Assembly: GCA_017591395.1 (NCBI GenBank)
Contig: WEDG01003369.1
Location: 1 to 64,000, forward strand
Reading direction: 5' to 3'
Source of the DNA: Schistocephalus solidus
Lineage: Eukaryota; Platyhelminthes; Cestoda; Diphyllobothriidea; Diphyllobothriidae
DNA: 64,000 nucleotides
The position numbers and the translations under genes are program-made. Position 1 is the stretch's first letter, and each line of letters opens with the position of its first letter. This document shows positions 10,401 to 22,400 of the stretch, piece after piece. The notes below the pieces were generated by a model. The model ran no database searches, was not told where the DNA came from, and worked only from the letters and a program-made list of their open reading frames with translations.

Positions 10401-13400
10401 TCGAACTTGTCTATGATTTGATTTCTTGCAAGAAAATTATAAAAATATTATTTGGGTGTGTAAATCCTTTTAAGAATTACTAATGAACCCTAATTTAACA
10501 TCGTTGGCCGGTTACAAATATTACTTCAGCCTAACTGAGGACAACGTAGTTAGGTGATAATATAACAGAATGTTAACTAATTGTCTTACCATATGCTTTT
10601 TCTTCTGGTCAAGTTCCATGCTTCACGTTTTTTTAATGTAAGTTAAGTAATATTGTCCACTTAACTAGGTACTATGAGAAATAATATTTTGTGAGTATTG
10701 ACACATATAATTGTACGTTCATACTCATTCCTAGTGTGAGGCTTCCGGCCCCGCTCGATGTTATGTGGTGAACCTGATGGTACATATTATTTAAGAGTGT
10801 CCTTGCCACGCCGATCGGTGAGAAGAGGTACAATTAAGACATTTACCGCTGTTCTATCAGCTAAACCGGTTGTCTGATCAACTCTGTTCGACCTCGCTCT
10901 TATTGTGATTAAGTTCAACATGACCTTGTTATCCTTGTCACCGGTAACTTGCGTTATTACAACCCGGCAACCGTCAACAAAGTAGACGTGTCGGTTGATC
11001 GAACTAACAGCAAAAAAACTGCTGTTTGAATTTTTAACTGCCTCGACCCAGAATATTGACACTCTGTTGGTTACTTGTGTGTGACCATTCTCTACGATAT
11101 GCATTATGAATTGGAGGTTAGTATCAATGTTGCGAGATGATGTTCTTAGGCGTGAATGTGCACCTTTCTTTTGGTTTCCTCAATGCATTTGCAGCCAATA
11201 ACTCTAGTACACTTCATACGAAACTGCCAGTTTCAATCAGCGACAGAAGGTTCTTTGATTGCGTCATATGGCGATGAATGGTGACCTGCGGGTCGTTCCT
11301 ACCTCAAGGGACTTTAGAATTCGAAAGACCGCCTCAGCAATTCCCTTGATGAAGCGCATGACCTTCAGCCTTTGAGACTGCTATTTCTCCGGTCGCGGAA
11401 CATATCTGGCTGGGTATTCACTCTGTGGATTTCATGACGCTGTAGTCGTTCGGCTCCTCTGACGGCGTGCTCCGGTCACAGCTGCTTAACTTAAGCCTGG
11501 ACATTAGCTGCTAAAATACAGTATTTGCCGGCTTTTGACTGCTTTCCTAAGCACTGGGATCTGGAGCTGCAAATTTTCGCCAAATCTTTTAATTCCTGGC
11601 ACTTCTAAGTTTGCTTTTATTACAACGACGAAAGTACCGCTAATATGACCAGCTCAGAATTCAGGCTGGAGGTTTTCTATGTTGGAGGTTGATTTCTGAA
11701 ATCGAACAGGAAGGTGGTGGGTCATGGATTTTTTTAAAAACCTGCCACCCTTGCGGGGAGAGGGAATCAAGTCTCAAAGCCATGAAAATAGTTCGATCGG
11801 TTTCATAGCTTGAAGAAAAAAGTTTGTTTACCGATTTCGCCGTTTTTTTTATTTACAGAAATCAGCCATGAGCAAGACGTCGTCAGGGCAATAGCGTTAA
11901 GTCCAACGTTGTGCTTTTATACGCCCGATAAATTTGCTCACTTGCTCTACTACTGTTGAAGCATTTCTTTTGCGACTAAAAAAACACGGACATCTAGTTT
12001 GCCAAAATGATGTTAACGTGCTGTGCGATATGTTAGTGACTATTGTGCCATCTTGGAGTTCCAATAGACTTGTATATTTTGGGGATGTGATGAGATTTGG
12101 CAAACTGGTGTTTATTGAGTGAACTTTGGGTCCTGAGTAGGTAGGTACGCGGCAACATCAACTGCGAAGTTGTGGCAAGTTTAATCAGATCAAGAGAGAG
12201 GTCGCAAAAAGGTGAGCTGACAAGCCACCTGCCAAGTCCTCCACCACCTTTTTCCAAATGATGACTCAACGTGCAATCCAATCGCCGCCGCTCTGACAAC
12301 CAGATGAGGATATGTGAAAAAAAGAATAACCACAGTCCGAAACCTCGAAAAACCCGCGTGAAGTTTGCCGAGGGTTCGGTAGTGGGCAAGGACCCAGTTA
12401 AGTCCGCCAGCAAGTGAGGTCGATCGATCGGTCTCCTTGTCCTTGTCCTAATATTTTCCTATGATTCCTCCTTGAGTAGAATCCTATGCTTTTTGGTCAA
12501 CTCGCGTCTGTTTTAGGTCCGAGAAGTTAGTATTTGGACAATCTACTATCTGGGTCTGCGTTTCCCCAAACACGAGACTCCCGTGGATGCAATTAGATTC
12601 TCCGGTGGCCTACTCGAACATGCCAGCCTTGACTTGCACAGCTGTCCTTCTGTGCCTAAATTTAAGAATTCTCACCGAAAGCGTTCCGTCTGCCTGGTAG
12701 AAGATGCCTTTTCCAGGGTTTGTGATCGCCTCCAGGATCCGAGTCGTAGGGTGCGTCAGCTCTCTGCCTCACTCATCGCCGATCTGGCTGAAGTAAGTAA
12801 CTCCGGTTCTCCTGCTCTGAAAACCCCCTGCCACCTGAAAACCAGTAGCCAGTATACTGCTTTCCTTTCCTCTTGTGTCCTCAAAACAAGTTTGTTGCTG
12901 AGGAGACACTGATGCTGACCCTGGAGAAGACGGTTATGTCAGACCGTCAGGTAAAGCGCTCGGCGTCGGACAGGTCAGCTCAAGACAAGACTGGTCTATG
13001 GGGCCCTGTAACCGCACCAGGCCGCCGAGCCAACCTCCCGAAGGGCACCTTGGCCCAGTCCTCTGGAAATGCACCGCTATCCGTGGATTCGATACCACTG
13101 TTATCAACCGGCTGTACCGGGGCCTTGATCAACGGCCTAGAGGACGAATTCCATGGTATGTTTCACCTGTCACTCGTTCATATGTATCCGATCTAGTGGT
13201 ATGTTGAAATGCAGTTTACTCATTTATTTTGGAGTTTTTAAGAACAAAGATAGCAGTTTGGAAACTGCAGTCGAAATAAATTTGCGTTATTCTCCAGTTT
13301 ACTCATTTATTTTGGTCATTAAGACCAAGGATAACAGTGGGAAAACGGCAGTCGATGCTTAAACACTGAGGATGCGAGAGCGGGGTGGATGGGGTCTTCG

Positions 13401-16400
13401 CGGTAGCCTCACTTACGTCTTCAGAAGTATAGCGACCGTCAAAATGTTCTTTCAGTAGACGTTTTTATTCATCTTTAAACAAAAGCCGTTTTTTATGCTT
13501 TCTTATAATCTCGCATTTTTCTCCTTCTGTACATGACAGAGGTTCGTTGTGCCACCCTAGCAACTGTCAGGCAAATCACGGCCTACAGTGCTCGTTTCGC
13601 TTCGGTTTGCCAGGACCTCCTCGTTGATATGCTTACCGATGACATTCAGGCCGTTCGTCTGCAGGCCGTGCATGCTCTTCAAGCCGTCGGTGACCAGGTC
13701 AGCTTTCACTTCTTGCTACGGTTGAGGTTAATGTTGTCCTCAAATCTCCTTCATTTCTCGTTTCCTGTTTCCTGTTGCCTCCGATTCACCACATCATCCG
13801 ATTGATTCGCACTTATGTTGCGGTTCTATTCAACTTCCTATGGGACTGTTAATGATATGATGATGATGGTGAGGATGATGATACAGAGGAGGATGATGAT
13901 GAGGAGGAGTAGGATGATGATGATGATGGTGTTGATGATGATGACGACGATAATGATGGTAATGATGATGATGGTGATGAGGATGATGATAATGACGATG
14001 CGGATGATTACGATGATAATAATGATGATGTCATTGTTGAGAATTATTTTCCTCCGTCTACCTACCAATTTTACCTCAGGTCGCAGCTCCTTCCTCGTCG
14101 ATATGTCGGGAACCCCAGCAAGATGGGCCTGTCCAGCTGAAGTCTGCCGGAGACATTTGAAAACGGCAGTCTTAAGCGGATCCTAACTGACGGATAGGCA
14201 GTTCGAGCTCTTACAACAGTAATAGTTAAGCCTGGCTGTGTTGGCTTGCCTGGGCAAATCCGTAACCTCAAAAATGCACAGTGCCATTATGACATGGTGA
14301 GCCTTGTTGGCTATACAGTAAGGTTTCATTGCCGTCCGACACAGGCGTGTAACATTGCACTGGTTTGTCGAATGGATGTCTGGGAGAGGAGGGCACGTTC
14401 GCCATCAACTCTGGAAACTATAGGTCTTCCTTCCGAGAGGTCACCTGAAACGCCATGCTGCAGGCCATCGTTTGGACGATGCGAGTTCCAGTCAGTCCAA
14501 TGTGTTTGAACCTTTCCAGGACCAGTGACGCCGAGAGAAGTGATTTCCTACCTAACAATAGGAAAACCGTGGACCGTGCGGGCTGTAATTTCAAATAAAA
14601 ACGAGACCCAGCACGCTCTCCCTTAACCTAACGTCAAAACCTGGTGGCTCTGTAAAGCCACATGCCTGTGTCTGTGTGCATAAACGCCCGACTGAGAGAT
14701 TATGACATAGTGATGAGAATCTGGTTGGTTTCTCACCGGTTGACTCACATCTAGGCATTCACTGAGGTTACAATCGCAGGTGCAGGCTGGATGATTAGTT
14801 TCCTTAACCTGGAAGTCATAGCTTTCTATCCTTTGGTGATCCGAGTTCGGTGGGCTTCGGACTACAGGTGGAGTTTATCTCCCTTATAGTACATTCATTC
14901 TGCTTCCACTGATTCCTTCTGTTCTTCAGTGCTCACTTTTCATATGTGTACGTTTCAGGATAGCGGAATCCCTTACAGACGCACTCCAACCATGACAAAT
15001 TAACGTTTTATTTAATATTTGAAAATGTGAACCACCAGAGCAGAGGGAGGGAGGAGAGAACAATAACAAAGAAACATTTTGACAATCCAGACTGAATTAT
15101 TTAGCGATCAAGCAAGTGTACACGACCCCATCCAATCCGCGTCCACCGTTCTATACTAGCGCTTCTGGAGGTCGGATTAGGAGCAACGGCTGATAAGATC
15201 TCTCAGCCTTATCAATACCCTTGTCACAACTTGCTCGCCTATCGTATACCTGTTCCTGAACCAGAATTGCTACCCAGAGGACGATGCTTCTTATGAAGCC
15301 TTCATTTCGCCTTCTTTAAACTGCAGCGGGAATTTATTTGTGTTTGTTATTGGATTTTTCTGTTAATAGAATTTATTCTTTCGTCAGTTTGGCTACCGAT
15401 GCTTGATCATAACCAACTGCAGTACTACAAAGAAGCAGCTGTTTTGAATTTTAACAGAATTCTGAAATTGTGGAAGTTTGCGAAGAAGACCTACTATGAA
15501 GTATATTAAAATTCTCCGAACCTTGCTTTACAACTGGCTTACTGACATTTCTTTCGAAGTTTGCGTGCATTCTTAGTGGCCGTAACCTCGGCAACCTGCG
15601 CTTTTTCGTCATCAAAAGTCATTCGAACAATGCCATGCCTTTAAATGACTTTGATGCTAACATGCCCTGGTCACACCAGTCAGCCAGATGCATACACTAC
15701 TCCGCTCCCATACATCTGAACCTCGCTTGCAGGTACCAATCCTTAATGACCAAATAGCCATCGTCACGTCTACACTCGCCGAAGACTCGATTCTAATGCG
15801 TAGGAGATTACATCAATTGCTCAGTCGCTGCCGTCTTGTGTCTCCACCCTGTCTCCTCAGCCTTCTGGACGGTCTCCTTAGCAATCTGCGTCGGTATCCG
15901 GACGACAGGGACAGCATTTGGAAGTGAGTCTAGAGGCCAATTGCTACTTACCCGCTGAATCCTCTTACTTCTCACTGAAACTCAGAGATTTGTGCATTTT
16001 ATTTTGGCCCTTTGACAGTTAGTTGTGCACTTATGCCCGTTTTTCCCTGGTATGAGCACAACTTAAACTCAACTTTCATTTCGTCCAGCCCATCGAATCG
16101 CGTATCTTGTCCACTGCGCATAACGGCATGCGATAAGGTACAGGCTACCGGGGACACAGTCCCCGTTTCTCTCCGACCTAAGCCCTGATGGGCCACAAAA
16201 ATTGCGCCAGGCGGGCTAAGTAGGCCCCGGTGCTTTATGATCACAAATGTGATATAATAGGTGTTGGCAATCTCAAGCTCGGCTCACCTCATTGCCTGAG
16301 TCGCTCCCCACCGCAAGGTCGGTAGCGGGCGGCTGATCAGTTAGAGACCCCATCGACACTTCTCCCTGCCTGCATGTTTGCTTGTCGAAAGAAATTTTTT

Positions 16401-19400
16401 TTGTTCTTATGATACTATTCCATTTACCTAAAACTGAATCCTTCCGACAAAATGACATTAAAAAGACGCTTCGACTCTTTGATACTATAGCACCGTGTAG
16501 CACACGGTTGATTTTTTCATTCCACATCTTTTTATACTACTAATGAGTTTTAAGTAAGGTGTTAATGGACATCGCTCGTTACATGGCGCGCAGTCATCGA
16601 TTGACCTCCGGTTGAAATGTGAACGTTCCGTTTTTTTATTTCGTTTTCCGTAATAGAGCTATCGCATGGTATCGCATTATGACCATCAAAAAAGAACATT
16701 TCTGCTTTGTTTTTCGGCTTCAGCCAGCACGACAGAGGTCTAACTTGTGAACTTGGGTCGTCTCTGTTCCGTCCTGCATGCATGCATGTTCGGTGAAGTC
16801 TACCAGCCTATTCATTTAATCGTCTGCGACTGTACTCGGCAAAACGAACAGCTTTAGCTTCATGGGACTGCTAGTTATCTTTCTAGCTGGACGTTCAAAT
16901 CATAGTTGCTTAAATGATGAATTTGTTTTTTGGGAAGCCCCTCGAGAGTCGTGTATTTTTATTTCCGCATTTTCCCGCGTTATGTTCCTAGACAGCCAAG
17001 GCTCACCAGACTTATCATTTTAGGTGCGCAGCCTCCGTCGGAAGTCGACATCCCGCTTTTGTCGAAGTTTGCGTTTCGAGTCTTCTCCGAACACATCCAT
17101 GGCTAAGTGATCAAGAACCCTTTCGTGAAGATCCAGCTTACATAACCGTACTCCTCCTGGTATTAAATGCTCTTCCCGGAGCCCAGGAATGAAAGCCCAT
17201 TTTCCGCGGCATCTGGCTGCCTCCCAGGTACTTACGTTTTATTATACGTCTAATATTTCTAGCTTAGTGGTGTACTTGTTTTGAATTATGTGTTTCCTGT
17301 TCGTGTCACAGGCCTACCTCGGGGAACTCGTTCCCCATCTGCTCAAAAATATTGATGTGGATTTCTCCTTTGGAGGCAAGCCTTCAACTAAACTTTGTCT
17401 TCCCGCAAAGGTAAATTAAATGTTCACAAACCATGTTCATTTGTTGTTCAGGAGAGGTCTTCAGCCAGCTTTTTTTTACCTCATAGCGCCCATGTCTGGA
17501 TCAGCGGCACGCGACGCTCTCATTGGCTTCATGGGAACGCACACAAAGTTTGCTCAGTTTTCTCGTCTCAAGTCTTCTGATGGTGCGTAGCTTATTGGAT
17601 GAATGTGTGCGTCTTTTAATTGGACCCCACAGTGATGCTGTAGTCAAAACCGAAACCGCATCGAACGTGGATGTGTAGTGAGTTGTTTGTCCCATTCCCT
17701 AACCCCCCTTTTCCGATGTGTCACATGCGACCAATGCTCTTTGTGCTCTTTTCATCCGGTGTTACATCCGGTCTTTAACCGACCTGTAAATCTGCCTGAA
17801 GATCGGACAGGACGCTATCCTCCCCGTCTATTTCTCGACCTCCGGTCAAGAAATATTAGTTCCAATAGGTAACTGAAAGCTCTTATTACCTGTTATAGAG
17901 CAACCTGCTGTCAGACGAGGTAGACACTAGATTAGAACTACGCTAGCAGTTTCCCTGTACTACCAATCGGACTGGGCACTACCAATTTTTGGGATGTTTG
18001 ATAATCTCCACTGTTTAGTGCGAGTATGTTTCCGGCAGAAGGGCTGACCTACAGTGCTTTGAATGACTTAACGTTTGAGGTACTTATGAAAGGATACTGA
18101 AACTCGACATTCTTTTGTCAATGAACTATACCAAGGAAGCGCGTTTATAATCTTTTTGCCGAGTCATCTGTGAAACAGGCTCTGGATCGCGATAATTTGA
18201 AGCAGGCATTAGTTTGTCACCCACGCATGATGCTCAAGAGGTGGTGACTTTATGTCGTGTCTGCCCGGTATCGTTTCCTATCAGCTTGTTTCAGCGTTGC
18301 CACCGGTCGGTAATAAGAACGACGACGGTAGTTGAGACTACTCATCTGTGACTCTTCCACGCTCCAATAACTGACGCGTAAAGTATGTTAATGCCCTTAA
18401 ATTTACAGCTTAGAACCGCGCCAGCTGACTCAGTAACTTTATTTTCATTAGCTGTGTACCATGTTGCACGGGCTCCCTATGGTAGCCTGCGTCAGTGCCA
18501 TGTTTCGAGTCGATGAAGTCGGAGTCACATTAATTAAGTACCCGACGCGCATGTGACACGCATATATGCTTTCCCAGCAACCGTTGGGTCCACTATCCTC
18601 TCCGGATCTCAATTAACCGGATGTTTATACTGTTGGTTAAACATAACGACGGTAGCGTTTACTGAGCCAGAGTTTCGCGATTTCGTCACTGGTGAGCTCC
18701 CTTTTGAGTCAACGTTATATGTGTAACCTATCTGCCTTAGTCGTTCGCTTTTTATTGTATCCCCTTTTTCGGCGATGTCCTCAGTCGAAACTACAAGCTA
18801 AACGCTTGAAACGTGATCCAAAAGCCAATGCCATAGTTTTTTTATGAAACTCGTTGTCAATCAGCACAATCATCCTCAGAGCAGCATCTTTTCTAGGTCA
18901 ACTCTCGCAATGGTAATGATGTGGGCATTTGCGATGTTCTTGAAGAGAAGGTCTTGCCCAATACTATAACACCCTCATATTTTTTAAGTGTCGTGAACAG
19001 GGCCGAGTATGCCAAGTGTAAAAAGAGGATGACTGGCGAACGAAATACTTTGCCGGGCAGTTACGTCGGCAGCGAAGTACTTCCTCGCTTCGCCCATAGG
19101 TATAGATTCCATTCACCATAAATGTCACCGTTCTAGAATTGATCATAGGGTGACTGTCTTGTCAATGGAGCCTCCACCGCCACAAAAGCTGACCTAGTCT
19201 TTGGTGGAGTGAAAACGGCTCTGAAGGATAATCAGGTATATTTTTTACAACGTCCCTGAAATTAAAGGCAGATTACCAATGCTAACAAAGACAAGGGAGA
19301 CTGGAATGACCATTTCTGGTTTATTAGCCGCCATCAGCCAGTCGTACCCAACCCCAGGTGGTGCAACACCCAAGGCTCGAACCCGCGACCTGTTGATTAG

Positions 19401-22400
19401 AAGTCCAACGCTCTAATCATTGAGACACAGGTTCGTTGTCTTGCCGGTTTAGATAGGGAATATTGACATTAGCGGATAGACACCTCCTCGATCGCTAACG
19501 GAACTCACTCGTCCCGATCTGCCTTGGGGATCACTCTCAAGCCCCGCCAGCAGCCGCACAGTGGCTAGTAGTAGTAAAGGCATATTAGCAATACCATTTA
19601 GTCGCTAAAATTGTTTGCATCCCGTTTTGACTCAATTCCTGATGTGAGGATACATGTGCACATTACTTCAGTGTTATGGGAGCGATTAAGTCTGCCACGC
19701 TCGCTGAATAATATACTCAAACTTTTCAAAAGTAACCTCATTACAGCACCTGCAGCCTTTATCTGGCTGTTGGTCTCCGCCCACTGATCTTTTACGTAGC
19801 AAGCACTGCACTACTGGGCAAGTTTTCGCAGCATACGAACTACGCCCTTGTCCGGCATTCGTCGTTTCGACATCTTATTTCCGAGGGGCACTATAAGTGT
19901 GGAAAAGTGGATGGCATTTATATTGCACAAGTCTACCTCTCATTGACGCAATTGATAACCAAGTTATTTATCTCTCCAGTTTGTGGTGGTTCCCTCAGGT
20001 GTTACTCTAAGCTTATCGTTCTTGATACAGACTAACTTCAGTGAAGGGGCCTGACTTCCCAATCCCTAATCTCATCAGCTGACTTACAGTGAAGGAGCGA
20101 AATCAAAATGAAACTAGGCGCACTGACTGGTCCGCTCCTTCTGATGCTCACAACGTTAACTTTTGGGGTTGTTAGATCATCTACTCCTGAACTGCTGAGG
20201 CACAACTAGGCCACTTGCTGGTTTTATCTTTCTCACCGAATCACCTACCCACCGAGCACGGACACACTGCAGCAATGATAAGGAATGAGTGACAACGTAT
20301 GTCGAAGGGCAGTGCTCACCTGCTTTTGAGTAGCCATCGTGCAGATGGCAAAATTCTTTGAAATCTTGATAATCTCATCAAAATATTAATCAAAAAGCTT
20401 CTTTTTCCCTATGGCAGTGGGCACGGTGAGCTGGAGTGTACATCCGGCCAGACCTCTTGGCGTCTGCGAGACTCCCTGTGCCATCTCTGCCGCCTGATTG
20501 ACCTGGAGCTGCGGACCTGTCAACAGCAGCGTGACCGACACCTTGGTGATCTTCCCGCCTGGCTGGATTGTCTCGCGAGTGCTGGATACTGCTTCTTGGT
20601 TGCCGTTAATTGCTGCACAGCTGCCACCCGCCCTAGCAATGTTCTCATCAAGGATCCAGAGAGACAGCGGGTCAGGCGTTTTCTGCGCAGAGCCTTACGA
20701 CTGTCTCTTAAGGTGACTTTCTTCTCATCATGATGCAGCTTATATGTACATCCAGAATGCTGTCTTATTGATCGGCTTTCGTTCACCAAGTCACTTAACT
20801 CTCCAGATAGTGATATTTCCCGCCGATGTTGCTGTGCAAGATTTTCGTCCTGGATAGAGACTAACTTCAGTTAAGAGGCTTACACTATCCAATTCCTAAT
20901 AGCATCATCTCACTTCCTGCGAAATTGCGAAATCAACATATCTGGAAACGAAACCAGGTACACTGAAAGATCCGTCCCTTCTGATGCCTGCGACGTTAAC
21001 TTTTGGGGTTGTTAGATTATCTACTCCTGGACTGCTGAGCTAGGTGGCACGCCTAGCTGCGGGTTCACGCCGCGCCAGTTTCCTACATGCGGTCCATCCA
21101 ACGATCTCCTTGATCTGTTCTTGGCACAGAGTCAAGATGGGAGAGGAGAAGAGTGCGGTAGATGCTTCGCATGTCTACTATAACTATCAACTAACTCACC
21201 CGAATGCCACCGTCCTTGCGCCCGTCCTGATATAGCGCACATGGTGGACATCGTCAAACAAGACCATTGAACTGTCATTTACTCCCAACTAGACTGAGCT
21301 AAATTGGCTCGTGGCATGCGCTGGTCAGGTAACGCTGAGTCATGCATCCGTATGGCAAGCATTAGACGGAGGCTTCTTCCCACCTCAATCACTGCGCAAA
21401 ATCCCACCTTCAGTCGGTCTGACCCGTGCAGGCAACTGGGAAATGTGAGCTTTGAGACTGAGATCGATTAAGCCCCAGATAATTACTTAGTTTATCCACT
21501 GTGGACAACTGAATGCATATTTAAACTATCCCGAGGCTATACTCGTCGTGGCTTAGAAGTTTGCCAACGGACGGGCCAGCTCCGTCCTACTAAGGACTCA
21601 AGGGCAGGTCGCACACGCAAGTCACAAGCGCCCCGGGCCACCACCGCGAAAGCCCAAGCCCTCCCAACATGCCCACGCTGCCAACGCACTTTCCGCGCGC
21701 GAATCGGCCTGATCGGACATCTTCGGATGCAATGCACCAACCTCAACTTCTGTGCCAAGGAACGTCTTCGCTTCCAACCCTGCCAACCTGATATCACCCG
21801 TCAACGTCCCCACCCCCAGCGGTGGGGACTCGGTCCTAACTGTCCTCATTGCGATCGCGCACTCACACCACGTATCGGCCTGGTCGATCACTTGCGAATC
21901 CATTGCACAGAGGTTGGTGAACAAGTGTCTGGAGCACCAACCCACAGCGGAGATCACCTTCACTGCCCTCGCGCATTCGCTCACTGCATGGGCCTATTAT
22001 GTCACATGCACATCCATGACAGTGGCATTCATCGTAATGTCTACAGCACCGATGTCCTACGCACACCCTCCGCTCCTGCCATTCTCACCGCCACCGCCAC
22101 TGCCACCGTCACTACCACGAACGACAAACCCCCCATCCCCTCTCGACTTCTCCTGCCGTCATTGTGCCCGCAACTTCACCTTACGCATCGGCCTGGTCGG
22201 TCACCTGTGAATATATCGCACGGAGCCTGGCGGACCAGTGCCTGGGACTCCGACGTACAATTGCCGCGCCCGCCTCCATTGCCCTCACTGCTCCCACACA
22301 TTCACACACCGCATGTGCCTATTAGGTCACATGCGTCTACACGCTAACCTGCGGTTAACCACCGTACACTAACAACATCAACGCACGATACCTCCACCAA

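Noticed and set aside
13838..14186. Overlapping open frames on both strands in the GAT repeat
   Set aside because: The translations are M/I/V runs produced by the trinucleotide repeat and carry no protein signal.
17084..17189. A 62-nt intron inside INTS4 exon 17024-17227 that would repair the frame
   Set aside because: It would remove the conserved 'EDPAYITVLLLVLNA' segment, so a one-base deficit is the simpler explanation.
21537..22066. Minus-strand open frames across the zinc-finger region
   Set aside because: They are GC-rich shadows of the + strand fingers, with no motif of their own.
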